A stretch of DNA of 64,000 nt from JASGDN01 sp049840815 (GTDB lineage: Bacteria > Chloroflexota > Chloroflexia > Thermomicrobiales > UBA6265): positions 62,001 through 126,000 of the forward strand of contig JASGJI010000004.1 in the NCBI GenBank assembly GCA_049840815.1. Direction: 5' to 3'. Below are positions 38,101-46,897 of the stretch, piece by piece. Below the pieces are notes generated by a model. It saw nothing but the letters and a program-made list of their open reading frames with translations, was not told where the DNA came from and did not search any database. Made by a program: the position numbers and the translations under genes. Position 1 is the stretch's first letter; the number at the start of each line of letters is the position of its first letter.

Positions 38101-38784
38101 TCACACCGCGATCGGTCCGATCCCCGCGACCGCCTCCTGCCGGAAGCCCCGCACGATCAGCCACACGCCGACCGAAAACTCCCACAGCGCGATCGGCACC
38201 GCCGCCAGCGCCCCCACCGGGGAGACCTGCGTCCACGCTCCGAACAGGACCCCGACCGACGACGCCAGCAACAGCGGCCCCCCGATCAGCCCCAGCGCCG
38301 GGATTGCCCTCGGCACCAGATTACCTCGATAGAGCACGCTCCCGAGCAGCAGCGCATTGACCGCTGCCATCACCGCCGGCCCGAGCAGGAACGCCCAGTC
38401 GTGCACCGCCGTGAATGCGACGGAGAGATCGGTGTCGATCCCCGCCCGCCCGCCGTCACGCAGCGTCACCAGCACCATCACGCCGATCGCCCCGATAATG
38501 ATGATGGTCGCCTCCAGGACGCGTGACGCCACGAACCCGAGCGCCAGCGGCTCGCTGGTTCGGCGAGTGACGGGATAGAGCGCGATGGCGGTGCCGATGC
38601 AGGCCAGCGCCAGCAATACCTCCAGGATCACACCGAACGTGGCGAGGCCCGGATCGTCCCCACGATCGAGGAAGGGCGTCTTCAGCGCCAGCGCCGGCAT
38701 GGAGGTGATGAACGTGACAAGATAGAGGCTCCCTGCGATCAGGGCGAGCCTCCGGTCGTTCGGAGCGGTGGTACGCGCAGCCAT
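38101..38784 (-). CDS. DUF4386 membrane protein
   Basis: A 227-residue six-helix DUF4386 protein: LALIAGSLYLVTFITSMPAL at the N-terminus, VASRVLEATIIIIGAIGVM in the middle, and LYRGNLVPRAIPALGLIGG. AAAGGA is six bases before the ATG. It is divergent from a TetR gene, with two operator-like palindromes between them, so it is probably the repressed target of that regulator. Its function is unknown. Confidence 0.85.
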   Translation of the reverse strand: MAARTTAPNDRRLALIAGSLYLVTFITSMPALALKTPFLDRGDDPGLATFGVILEVLLALACIGTAIALYPVTRRTSEPLALGFVASRVLEATIIIIGAIGVMVLVTLRDGGRAGIDTDLSVAFTAVHDWAFLLGPAVMAAVNALLLGSVLYRGNLVPRAIPALGLIGGPLLLASSVGVLFGAWTQVSPVGALAAVPIALWEFSVGVWLIVRGFRQEAVAGIGPIAV

Positions 38785-38806
38785 CAATGGTCCTTTGGTC
38801 GATTCG

Positions 38807-38857
38807 GGTGTACGGTGTATACCTAACGAGATCCAGCATAGGTGTACGATGTACACC
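38807..38857. promoter_or_regulatory. Two TetR operator-like palindromes
   Basis: GGTGTACGGTGTATACC (38807-38823) and GGTGTACGATGTACACC (38841-38857) are near-identical palindromes; the second has perfect seven-base arms around GAT. They lie 34 bases centre to centre in the gap between the divergent DUF4386 and TetR genes, about 25 and 25 bases from the two starts. They are likely autoregulatory operators for the TetR protein. Confidence 0.8.
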
Positions 38858-38882
38858 CTGTCAAGCCCATGAGGGAAAACCG

Positions 38883-39602
38883 GTGGAATCCACGTCCCCA
38901 TCGTCCACACCGCGCCGCAATGCACCGCTCAGCCGAAGCCAGGTCCTCGCCGCCGCCATCGACCTGGCGGATCGCGACGGGCTGGATGCGGTCAGCATGC
39001 GGAAGCTCGCCGAAGGGCTCGGCGTCGTGCCGATGGCGCTCTACAAGCATGTCGCCAACAAGGACGACCTGATCGCCGGCATGATCGACACCGTCGTCGC
39101 GTCGTACCCAAGTCCACCGCCGGGTGCGGCGTGGCGCGATGCGATCCGCGGACGCATGCTCGGCGCGCGGGAGGCGTTGGGGGAGCACCCGTGGCTTCGT
39201 ACCGCCATCGAGGGCGCAACGATCCGCACGCCAGTAGTACTCGCCTACATGAACGCGCTATGCGGGGATTTCGTGGCCGGAGGCTTCACGTACGATCTCA
39301 CCCACTACGCGATGCACGCGCTGGGCTATCGCATCTGGGGGTTCAGTCCGGAGGCGTTCTCGTCCGCGCCACCTCCGCCCCCCGCGACGCCGAAAGAGCA
39401 TCAGGCGATGGTGGCGATGATGACGGCGACCTATCCGCACATCGTCGCCATCGCGCTGGACACTGCGGCCCGCAACCCGGCTGGCGGCTGCGACGAGGAC
39501 GGCGAATTCATCTTCATCCTCGACCTGCTGCTGGATGCGTTCCAGCGCCTCCGGGATGCGGGTTGGTCATCCTCGGACCCAGCGGACACGCAGACGGCAT
39601 GA
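38883..39602 (+). CDS. TetR-family transcriptional regulator (TetR class C-terminal domain)
   Basis: A 239-residue regulator. The HTH is LSRSQVLAAAIDLADRDGLD followed by VSMRKLAEGLGVVPMALYKHVANKDDLIAGM (part: LGVVPMALYKHV). The C-terminal domain resembles the tetracycline-repressor type, ligand unknown. The start is GTG with GAGGGA six bases upstream. The palindromes described upstream make autoregulation and control of the divergent DUF4386 gene very likely. Confidence 0.87.
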   Translation: MESTSPSSTPRRNAPLSRSQVLAAAIDLADRDGLDAVSMRKLAEGLGVVPMALYKHVANKDDLIAGMIDTVVASYPSPPPGAAWRDAIRGRMLGAREALGEHPWLRTAIEGATIRTPVVLAYMNALCGDFVAGGFTYDLTHYAMHALGYRIWGFSPEAFSSAPPPPPATPKEHQAMVAMMTATYPHIVAIALDTAARNPAGGCDEDGEFIFILDLLLDAFQRLRDAGWSSSDPADTQTA

Positions 39603-39632
39603 GGCCGGGCAGCCGTGCAAGACGGCCCGGCC
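39603..39632. terminator. Terminator hairpin between convergent genes
   Basis: GGCCGG (39603-39608) and GCCGT (39612-39616) pair with ACGGC and CCGGCC (39622-39632) across a small loop, with a three-base bulge. It sits between the TetR and luciferase-like genes. Confidence 0.65.
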
Positions 39633-39656
39633 ATGCGCCCTATCGTTCCACTACGC

Positions 39657-40553
39657 CTACCAGCGGGCAGCGGCCACAAGGTCGCGCGTCGTCGGCACGA
39701 TGGCGGTTGCAAAAAGCTCCACCAGCGCCGGATCGTCCGCCGCCAGGATGAAGTCAGAGATGCCATACGTCAGCGCCGTCTGCGCGAGGTCTTCCGCCCA
39801 CGCCTCCGGAGGCCCTTGCAGGAAGCCCTCGTGCGCCTGGCTGAACCCGCCACTGATATTCAGCATCCGCCGGATCTCGTCCGGCTGCCGCTCCTCGCCG
39901 ACCGCCGCCGCGTCGATGCGAGCGTTCATCGCCTCCAGGTCGGCCACCCCACCCGGCAGGTAGCTCAGCGAGGGCAGCCAGCCGGTCGCCTTCCGCCCGA
40001 CGAGATCGAGCATCTTCGGCTTGTACGCCCCCACCCAGATCCCGATGTCGTGCGCCGGAGCCGGCCCCCGTTTCGCGCCGGAAACGCGATAGAACTCGCC
40101 GTCCACCCGCACACCGCCCCGCACCGAGGTATCCCAGATCTGGCGGATGATCTCCAATCCCTCATCGAGCGCACGGACTCCCTCGCTGGCCGTGAGCTTG
40201 CGCCCACCCATCGCCGCGATCCCATCCCAGAACGCCCCCGCGCCGATGCCGAGTTCCGCCCGGCCGCCGCTCAGCCGGTCGAGGCTGGCCACCGCCCGCG
40301 CCAGCACGGCTGGATCGCGCAGCGGCAGGTTCAGGACGTTGCCGCCGACATGAATCCGCTCCGTCCTCGCAGCGACATAGGCCAGCAGCGTCCATGTATC
40401 GAGGAACGACGACTGGTACGGGTGATCCTGGAAGGTCGCCAGGTCCAGGCCGAGCTGGTCCGCCAGCACGGCAAGCTCGACGGCGTGTTGCGCCGGTTGC
40501 GCGGTTGGTGTCGTGAAGATGCCGAAGCGCAGGTCGTGTCCGTAATCAGGCAT
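39657..40553 (-). CDS. LLM-class (luciferase-like) F420-dependent oxidoreductase
   Basis: A 298-residue bacterial-luciferase-family enzyme. Marks are LRFGIFTTPTAQP, DHPYQSSFLDTWTLLAYVAA, HVGGNVLNLPLRDPAVLARA, and ELGIGAGAFWDGIAAMGG. Family members use F420 or FMN. The start at 40553 has GAGGG eight bases upstream and sits one base from the stop of the preceding fusion gene, so the two are translationally coupled. It is a paralogue of the N-terminal domain of that fusion. Confidence 0.85.
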   Translation of the reverse strand: MPDYGHDLRFGIFTTPTAQPAQHAVELAVLADQLGLDLATFQDHPYQSSFLDTWTLLAYVAARTERIHVGGNVLNLPLRDPAVLARAVASLDRLSGGRAELGIGAGAFWDGIAAMGGRKLTASEGVRALDEGLEIIRQIWDTSVRGGVRVDGEFYRVSGAKRGPAPAHDIGIWVGAYKPKMLDLVGRKATGWLPSLSYLPGGVADLEAMNARIDAAAVGEERQPDEIRRMLNISGGFSQAHEGFLQGPPEAWAEDLAQTALTYGISDFILAADDPALVELFATAIVPTTRDLVAAARW

Positions 40554-40554
40554 A

Positions 40555-42879
40555 TCAATGTCCCTCGTGCGCACCGGCCCCGACCTGCTCCGGGCGGGTC
40601 GCGGCATCACCCAGCGCGATGGTCTGCGCCGGCGCGATGTTGAAGTTGTCGCGGAAGACGTTGTCCGGGTCGTATTTCGCCTTCAGCAGGCGCAGGCGAT
40701 CCAGCACGCGCGGCGGGAAGGCGATGGCGATGCGGTCCGGTGTCACGTCTGTCTCGAAGTTGAGGTAAAGCCCGGCGAAGTGCGTCTGCATGGGCGTCCA
40801 GTACGTATCCAGCCGCGCCTTGCTCGATCCCATCGCGCTGATGACGAAGTTGCCGGTGCGGTGGGAGAAGGCCATCGCCTCCGGATCGGCGTCGTTCACC
40901 GCACCCCCAATCGCCCGGATCTGGAAGAAGTAGGTGCCGTTGTTCAGGATCAGGTCCTGCGCCAGATGGGCGATGCGCGGTGTGATGTGCCGCACGATGC
41001 CCGACCGCGCGACGGGTTCGCCCTGCCCGTTGTGATCCTCGCGGGAGGCGTTCGCCATCACGTCGGCGTAGGTGGTGAGCACCACGCGCTGCTGAAGCAG
41101 CGGCGCGATGTCCGCGATCGGTTGCAGCGCATTCACGATCGTCTGCGGATCGTCGGCATCGACCAGCGCCAGCACCATCGCCACCAGCGGCTGCCCCCGG
41201 CGCGGCGCCCCGATGATCAGCTCGCTCGTCAGCGCGCGCGGGGCAGCTTCCACCGCCGCACCCCAGCGTTCGAGGAAACCGGCGAGATCGCTGGCGTCCA
41301 TCACGAACTGCGCCCAGCCAACCTGCGGGCTGACCAGATCGACCGCGAACTCGAAGGCGGTGACGATCCCGAAGTTCGCGCCCGCGCCCCGGATCGCCCA
41401 GAAGAGGTCCGGATGCTCCGTCTCGCTGGCACGAACGACGGTGCCATCCGCCAGCACGACGTCCGCCGCGCGGATGTGATCGATGGTCAGGCCCTGCTTC
41501 CGCGCCAGGAACCCGACACCGCCCGCCGTCGCGAGGCCCCCAACGCCAACTCCGCCATAATCGCCCGAAGTGAGCGCCCAGCCGTGTGGCGCCAGCGCTG
41601 CCGCGACATCCATCCAGCGCGCGCCCGGCTCGATCCGCACCAGCCGCCGCGCCCTGTCGATGACCTCGATCCGGTTCATGCCTGAGAGGTCGATCACGAT
41701 CCCGCCATCGTTCGTGGAACGTCCGCTGATGCCATGACCGCCGCTGCGCACCCCGAACGGCAGGTCCGGATGCCGCCGCGCGAAGGCCAGCGCCTCCTGC
41801 ACCTCGGCGACCGTGGAGACCTTCAGCACGATCCCCGGCGCTCCCCCACGCATGTAGGTGTTCCGCACCCGCGCGTAGGCAAGGTCGCCCGGTTCCACCG
41901 CCGAGGCTCGGAGCGACGCGGGGATGTCGTCGTAGGCGATGCCTTCCCGGCGTTTCGCCCGCACTCGCGCCGGTCGCAGGATCGCCGAGTCGGCCGGCAA
42001 TGCTGCGCCGACGCGCTCCTGCAATGCGGGCATCACCTCCTGCGCGAAGGTCTGCATCGTTGCCTCGTCGTCGGTCATGAGGATGAAGGTGCTGATGCCA
42101 TCCGCGATCGCCAGCGGCGCGAGGTCATCCACCCACTGCGCGGGCGGCCCTTGCAGGAATTCGCCGCCCTCCGCCCGAAACGCCCCGGCGATGCCGAGGA
42201 TGCGCCGGATCTCGCGGGGATCGCGCCCGGCCTCTCGCGCCGCCACATCGATGATGGCGTTGCTCCGCTGAAGCTCGCCACGCCGGTCGCCTTCCGGGAG
42301 GTAGCCGTACGTGACCGACCAGCCGTCCGCCTTCTGCCCGATCAATCGCAGCATCTTCGGCTTTCGCGCGCCGAGCCAGATGGGAATGTCGTGGCGCGGC
42401 AATGGCCCGCGCGATGCCCCATCGACGGTGTAGACCTCGCCCCGGAAACGCAGGTTCCGCCGCGTCCCGGCATCCCACAGTTCGCGCAGGATGTCGATCG
42501 CCTCGGAGGTCGCCTGCACCGCCTCGGCAGGCGTCCGCTGGGGACCGCCCATCGCGCCGATCGCGGGCCAGAACGCGCCCGCTCCAAGGCCCATCTCGAC
42601 GCGGCCATCGCTGAGCAGGTCGAGGCTGGCGGCGGCGCGGGCCAGCACGGCGGGCGGGCGCAGCGGCAGGTTGAGGACATTCACGGAGAGCCGGATGCGC
42701 TCGGTCTTCCCGGCGATCCAGCTCAGCAAGGTCCACGCATCGAGCAGGCCGGGATTGTACGGATGATCCTGCACGGTCACGAGGTCGTAGCCGAGCGCCT
42801 CGGATCGCATGGCGAGATCAACAACACGCTTGGGTTCGTCGCTGGCCGGGATGATGAAGGTTCCGAATTCGAGTCTCAC
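40555..42879 (-). CDS. Luciferase-like oxidoreductase fused to a berberine-bridge-type FAD oxidase
   Basis: A 774-residue two-part flavoenzyme. Residues 1-300 are an LLM domain like the next gene (FGTFIIPASDEP, DHPYNPGLLDAWTLL). Residues about 320-774 are a PCMH FAD domain: VRSGGHGISGRSTNDGG has H382, the usual covalent FAD site, and YGGVGVGGLATAGGVGFL follows. The second covalent cysteine of berberine-bridge enzymes is replaced by isoleucine in GLTIDHIRAAD, so a single histidyl link is expected. The C-terminal BBE motif is KYDPDNVFRDNFNI. The GTG start has GAGGAG five bases upstream. The fusion is uncommon and could hand a reducing equivalent between two flavins. Confidence 0.85.
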   Translation of the reverse strand: MRLEFGTFIIPASDEPKRVVDLAMRSEALGYDLVTVQDHPYNPGLLDAWTLLSWIAGKTERIRLSVNVLNLPLRPPAVLARAAASLDLLSDGRVEMGLGAGAFWPAIGAMGGPQRTPAEAVQATSEAIDILRELWDAGTRRNLRFRGEVYTVDGASRGPLPRHDIPIWLGARKPKMLRLIGQKADGWSVTYGYLPEGDRRGELQRSNAIIDVAAREAGRDPREIRRILGIAGAFRAEGGEFLQGPPAQWVDDLAPLAIADGISTFILMTDDEATMQTFAQEVMPALQERVGAALPADSAILRPARVRAKRREGIAYDDIPASLRASAVEPGDLAYARVRNTYMRGGAPGIVLKVSTVAEVQEALAFARRHPDLPFGVRSGGHGISGRSTNDGGIVIDLSGMNRIEVIDRARRLVRIEPGARWMDVAAALAPHGWALTSGDYGGVGVGGLATAGGVGFLARKQGLTIDHIRAADVVLADGTVVRASETEHPDLFWAIRGAGANFGIVTAFEFAVDLVSPQVGWAQFVMDASDLAGFLERWGAAVEAAPRALTSELIIGAPRRGQPLVAMVLALVDADDPQTIVNALQPIADIAPLLQQRVVLTTYADVMANASREDHNGQGEPVARSGIVRHITPRIAHLAQDLILNNGTYFFQIRAIGGAVNDADPEAMAFSHRTGNFVISAMGSSKARLDTYWTPMQTHFAGLYLNFETDVTPDRIAIAFPPRVLDRLRLLKAKYDPDNVFRDNFNIAPAQTIALGDAATRPEQVGAGAHEGH

Positions 42880-42970
42880 AGGGGCTCCTCATATTATCCT
42901 TCTTCAGGATTCACACTCATGCTGCTCCAGAAGGAAATTCCATGCGCCACGAGTTCCACACACGCACCAT

Positions 42971-42994
42971 TGTGATACCATATGCAGTATCACA
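42971..42994. promoter_or_regulatory. Operator-like inverted repeat upstream of hicA
   Basis: TGTGATAC (42971-42978) and GTATCACA (42987-42994) are perfect eight-base arms with an eight-base spacer that is itself AT-rich. Ending 12 bases before the hicA ATG, this is the kind of site to which HicB autorepressors bind. Confidence 0.68.
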
Positions 42995-43006
42995 CGTGGC
43001 GAACAC

Positions 43007-43252
43007 ATGACCAAGCGCGACAAGTTGGTCAGGCGCATTCGACAACGTCCACCAGAAGCCGATTTCGACGATGTCCGGGCTGTCCTCGATCTGTTTGGCT
43101 GGACATTCGACCGCCAACGTGGCAGCCACGCCAGTTTCACAAAGCCAGGCGAAGGATCAATCACCGTTCCCATCTCCCACGGCAAGGTGAAGCGTGCCTA
43201 TCTGGACCACCTATGCGAAGCCCTCGGGCTCGATAACGAGGACGCCAACTAG
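43007..43252 (+). CDS. hicA: HicA-type mRNA interferase toxin
   Basis: An 81-residue HicA-family double-stranded-RNA-binding-fold toxin. It has LDLFGWTFDRQRGSHASFTK with the catalytic histidine in the GSH motif, and ITVPISHGKVKRAYLDHL. No strong ribosome-binding site is seen. The hicB ATG comes two bases after its stop, so they form an operon. Homologues cleave mRNA. Confidence 0.88.
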   Translation: MTKRDKLVRRIRQRPPEADFDDVRAVLDLFGWTFDRQRGSHASFTKPGEGSITVPISHGKVKRAYLDHLCEALGLDNEDAN

Positions 43253-43253
43253 C

Positions 43254-43754
43254 ATGGCTACACGTCCCCCCCTTTCACACTACCTCGACCAAACCTACCC
43301 CTATACAGTCGTCCCCGACAACGGCTCGTTCTTTATCGAATTTCCCGACCTTCCCGGCTGCATGAGCCAAGTCGAGGACGCCTCCGACATCGCCAGCGCC
43401 GCCGATGAAATCCGTATGCTCTGGATCGAGACCGAATACGACCGAGGAGCAACCATTCCAGAACCTGCCGGAAACGACGGTTTCAGCGGCAAGTTCCTCG
43501 TCCGCGTCCCGAAGTCGCTCCATCATGCACTCTCGGACGCCGCCCACCGTGAGGGCGTGAGCCTGAATGCCTACGTAACGACCTTGCTCGCCCAACGATC
43601 GTCCGTAGCAGATCTCGTGGCCCAACTCACGGCAATGCCCATCCTCGCCGACATCGACACCGCATCTCCCAACATCGAACCCGATGCCGAGAGAAGGCCA
43701 CAGAGAGATACCCCCAGGACACGGTCCCGCCCAGAACGATCCGCAGCGGACTGA
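43254..43754 (+). CDS. hicB: HicB-type antitoxin
   Basis: A 166-residue antitoxin. The N-terminal partial RNase H-like fold has YTVVPDNGSFFIEFPDLPGC (residues 17-36), the hallmark DLPGC. The C-terminal ribbon-helix-helix is FLVRVPKSLHHALSDAAHRE and NAYVTTLLAQR. The Ser/Pro/Arg tail beyond about residue 140 is disordered. It should neutralise HicA and bind the operator. Confidence 0.88.
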   Translation: MATRPPLSHYLDQTYPYTVVPDNGSFFIEFPDLPGCMSQVEDASDIASAADEIRMLWIETEYDRGATIPEPAGNDGFSGKFLVRVPKSLHHALSDAAHREGVSLNAYVTTLLAQRSSVADLVAQLTAMPILADIDTASPNIEPDAERRPQRDTPRTRSRPERSAAD

Positions 43755-43778
43755 CCAGTAAAACGCCACGACCACGCA

Positions 43779-43815
43779 TCACAATCCCCCTCCCTGAACG
43801 GGAGGGGGATTGTGA
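43779..43815. terminator. Bidirectional terminator hairpin
   Basis: Perfect 16-base arms (43779-43794 and 43800-43815) with a five-base loop between the convergent hicB and GNAT genes. Confidence 0.82.
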
Positions 43816-43927
43816 CCGATCCGCCCTGACCGCGGTCCAGGCGAACCCCATGGCCAGATGGGTAGCCGGATCGAGCAGCCGCGTCGCCTGGGAGCGCATC
43901 CCGCAGGGACGGTGACGCGTGCCGGAA

Positions 43928-44770
43928 TCACCCCAACTCGAACGTCGTGATGCCCCAGACCGTATCCAGCGCAATTGCGGGGGCAACTCCCCGATACATG
44001 CGTGCCGTCTCGAAAGAGACGGCCATGCCGTGCGCCTCCGCCATGCGCACGGCGGCAGCGTTCGGTTCGGGCACGTCGAGGAAAACCGGTTCACCGGGGA
44101 CAGCCGCCAGGAGCGCATCGAGCAAACGCTCAGCCACGGACGCATCGTCGGCCATCAGTGGGCCGATCTTGTACCCCTCCGCACACGGGCGAAGCAGGCC
44201 CCATCCGACAAGCGCACCGTCGCGCATTATCCCTAGCCGCACCGCGTCCGGCTGGGCGATCCAGACGCGCAGGAAACGCCCGCGATCCGCCTCGAAGGTC
44301 GCCGCGTCATACGCCGCGATGTCCGCGAACGGGATCGTGTCCAGGTCGACCACATCCGGGGCCACTGGCCCTGTCTTCCCGAGGCCCTGATAGCGACGAT
44401 TCCGCCACGCAAGCGCGAAGCCGGAGCGCCGGTAGTTGTCCTGCTGCGCCGGCACGCCGTCCAGCCCGATCACGCGATCCCCTGATGCCGCCAGCGCGGC
44501 ATCCCAGACGCGCTTGCCGTAGCCCATCCCCCGAAGCTCCGGCCGGCAGATATAGAGCCCGAGGAAGCCGAACGACGTGCCGTAGCGCACGACGCTGACG
44601 ACTGCCGCCGGTTCCCCATCGTGGAACGAGGCCCAGAAACCCTCGGGGTCGGCGGCGAAGAAGCTGGCGGCGTCGTACGGGCCTGGATTCCATCCCTCCC
44701 GCCGCGCCCAGTCGAGGGCGATGTGGACTTCTGGCGCAGTCAGGAGGCGAACATCGATTGGGCTTGTCAT
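43928..44770 (-). CDS. GNAT acetyltransferase with C-terminal Acetyltransf_18-type domain
   Basis: A 280-residue protein with two parts. The N-terminal GNAT domain has FLGLYICRPELRGMGYGKRVWDAAL (core: RPELRGMGYGKRVW) as its acetyl-CoA motif, and the D-x-N-Y-R-R-S-GF loop. The C-terminal half (LGIMRDGALVGWGLLRPCAE and KIGPLMADDASVAERLL) resembles the C-terminal Acetyltransf_18 domain of YitH-like proteins. GGAAGG is nine bases upstream. The substrate is unknown. Confidence 0.82.
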   Translation of the reverse strand: MTSPIDVRLLTAPEVHIALDWARREGWNPGPYDAASFFAADPEGFWASFHDGEPAAVVSVVRYGTSFGFLGLYICRPELRGMGYGKRVWDAALAASGDRVIGLDGVPAQQDNYRRSGFALAWRNRRYQGLGKTGPVAPDVVDLDTIPFADIAAYDAATFEADRGRFLRVWIAQPDAVRLGIMRDGALVGWGLLRPCAEGYKIGPLMADDASVAERLLDALLAAVPGEPVFLDVPEPNAAAVRMAEAHGMAVSFETARMYRGVAPAIALDTVWGITTFELG

Positions 44771-44884
44771 GCGGTGTGACCTTCCGGAGGTCGAAGGGGA
44801 AGCGTGTCGTCAGGGCCTCAGTGCGCGCAGTCTATCGCCCCGCCAGCCTCCGGCTAACGGATCGCACCACCCGGCACAGGGACA

Positions 44885-45913
44885 TCACCGCGCCGATGCG
44901 TCGCCCTGGTCCAGATCCCGGATGACCGCCTCGATGGCGTTCAGATCGTCCTCGTCGGCCTGCTCGGCTTCACGCCGCTTCCGCGCCTGATCGAAGCGGC
45001 CGTATTCCGCAACGGCCGTTTCCTTGGCCACCGTAGCAGAGACACGACCGAAGTCTTCAAGCACGTCCCGTTCATTGAATCGAAGAAAGGCGTCCAGCCG
45101 CTCCGACCAATCCTGCATCGTCATCCTGATCTGGCGCTTGGCGCGATCTTCCGCATAGTCCAGATACATCACCACAATCCGATTGAGCTCATCCATCTCC
45201 TCTTGGTGCAGATAGTTCTTCGCAATATCGACATCCGCCTTCCGGACCCGAACGCCCTCCCACGAGGTCAGCCCCATGTTGGGCTGGGTGTGATCGGCCC
45301 TCGCCTGAATGATCTCGGCGGCCGTGTTCCCGATGACCGCATAGAGCAACTTGTTCTGCACGGACCGGAAGAATTGACGGGCGATCGCATCGTCCTTGTT
45401 GTAGTCACTGGAGAGCGCGAAGATGTCGCGGATCTTCTGATAGAACCGCTTCTCAGAGGCACGGATATCCCGAATACGCTCCAGCAGTTCATCGAAGTAG
45501 TCCTGCCCAAGCGACCGCCCGGCCTTCAGCCGGGCATCGTCGAGCACGAATCCCTTGACGATCAGTTCGCGCAGCTGATTCGTCGCCCAAATGCGGAACT
45601 GCGTCGCGATCCGGCTCCGAACGCGGTATCCCACCGAGATGACCATGTCGAGGTTGTAGTGCAGGATCTGACGGCGCACGACCCGCGTCCCCTCGACCCG
45701 CTGCACCTGGAAGGTCCGTTCCACTGCAGCCGGATCGAGCTCGCCCTCCTCGAATATGTTGAGAACATGTTCATTGATGGTCTTGACGGAAGCCTGAAAC
45801 AGGACGGAAAGATCTTGCTGCGTAAGCCATACCGACTCATCGACCATACGAACGTCAATGCGCGTCGTACCCGACGCATCCTCGTATACGAGGAATTGGC
45901 TTTCCGACATCAT
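44885..45913 (-). CDS. RhuM-family (virulence_RhuM) protein
   Basis: A 342-residue RhuM-like protein. Marks are RIDVRMVDESVWLTQQDLSVLF, TINEHVLNIFEEGELD, YNLDMVISVGYRVRSRIATQ (an HTH-like head) and FRIWATNQLRELIVKGFVLDDARLKAG (part: WATNQLRELIVKGF), with the C-terminal helical part rich in charge. RhuM homologues often occur in mobile regions and Salmonella pathogenicity islands. The gene stands alone, its GC content is lower than the neighbours, and its upstream region is AT-rich. The start is uncertain: ATG codons at 45913 and 45910 without a clear ribosome-binding site. Confidence 0.82.
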   Translation of the reverse strand: MMSESQFLVYEDASGTTRIDVRMVDESVWLTQQDLSVLFQASVKTINEHVLNIFEEGELDPAAVERTFQVQRVEGTRVVRRQILHYNLDMVISVGYRVRSRIATQFRIWATNQLRELIVKGFVLDDARLKAGRSLGQDYFDELLERIRDIRASEKRFYQKIRDIFALSSDYNKDDAIARQFFRSVQNKLLYAVIGNTAAEIIQARADHTQPNMGLTSWEGVRVRKADVDIAKNYLHQEEMDELNRIVVMYLDYAEDRAKRQIRMTMQDWSERLDAFLRFNERDVLEDFGRVSATVAKETAVAEYGRFDQARKRREAEQADEDDLNAIEAVIRDLDQGDASAR

Positions 45914-46005
45914 AGCGCCACTGTCCACCAATCCCCTCACATTCCATACATCTATCCACCAAAGACCTTCACCAACGACCATACATTCGAGATCATGCCA
46001 TACAA

Positions 46006-46036
46006 GCGAACTATCCGGAAAGTCCGGATAGTTCGC
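46006..46036. promoter_or_regulatory. 31-base perfect palindrome upstream of the RhuM gene
   Basis: GCGAACTATCCGGA (46006-46019) and TCCGGATAGTTCGC (46023-46036) are perfect 14-base arms with an AAG centre. The position, about 95 bases upstream of the RhuM start, suits an operator, or a small RNA hairpin. It is AT-richer than most terminators here. Confidence 0.7.
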
Positions 46037-46231
46037 CAAGTGCCCTTCCCCCAATCCTAGATATAGGACACATGTTCGTCAAGCGGTCTCCGCCGCCGCA
46101 AAGACCCATGAAGCAGGGCGCGCGCTCGCGTCGTCCTACGACCTGAATGCGTTGGGCCAACGGATCGCACCACGCACACATCCTGCATCGTGGTAGGGTG
46201 CCGTGGACATTCCATCGCAGGAAGGACGTCT

Positions 46232-46897
46232 GTGACCGCACCGCCATCGCGCCAACCACTCACCCGAGACCGGGTCCTCCAGGCCGCCATCGCCCTCGCC
46301 GATCGCGACGGTCTGGCGGCGCTCACCATGCGCTCCCTCGCCGAGGCCCTGTCGGTCAAGCCCATGGCCGTCTACCATCACGTTGCCGGGAAAGACGAGA
46401 TCCTCGATGGCATCGTGGATAGCGTCTTCGGCCAGATCGAGCAGCCGATCCCCGGCAACCCCTGGCGCACGGAAATCACCCGCATGGCGCACTCCGCCCG
46501 CACCGTGCTGGTGCAGCATTCGTGGGTGATCGCCCTGCTCGAATCCCGCCCCATGCCCGGTCCGGCCACCCTCCGCCACCACGACGCCGTGCTCGGCACA
46601 TTCCTGGGAGATGGCTTTTCCCTCGCCAGCACCGCCCATGCCTACGCCCTGCTCGACAGCTTCCTGTATGGCTACGCGGTGCAGGAGGCATCGCTCCCCT
46701 TCACTGCCGAAACCAGTGAAGCCACGGCGGAGGCCATGCTCGCGGCGATTCCCCCCGACGCCTACCCCCACTTCCTCGTCTTTGCCCGCGACTATGCGAT
46801 GCGACCCGGCTACGACTTCCGCGACGAGTTCGCGATCGGGCTGGACGCAACGCTCGACGCGATTGCATCCATGAAGCCGGAACGCATCACCCCCTAG
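46232..46897 (+). CDS. TetR-family transcriptional regulator (TetR class C-terminal domain)
   Basis: A 221-residue regulator similar in architecture to the one at 38883. The HTH is LTRDRVLQAAIALADRDGLA, LTMRSLAEALSVKPMAVYHH, and the C-terminal domain is TetR_C-like. GTG start with GGAAGGA six bases upstream. It overlaps the end of the convergent DUF4386 gene by four bases. Confidence 0.86.
   Translation: MTAPPSRQPLTRDRVLQAAIALADRDGLAALTMRSLAEALSVKPMAVYHHVAGKDEILDGIVDSVFGQIEQPIPGNPWRTEITRMAHSARTVLVQHSWVIALLESRPMPGPATLRHHDAVLGTFLGDGFSLASTAHAYALLDSFLYGYAVQEASLPFTAETSEATAEAMLAAIPPDAYPHFLVFARDYAMRPGYDFRDEFAIGLDATLDAIASMKPERITP

Noticed and set aside
43275..43775. A 166-residue minus-strand frame
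   Set aside because: It is the shadow of hicB.
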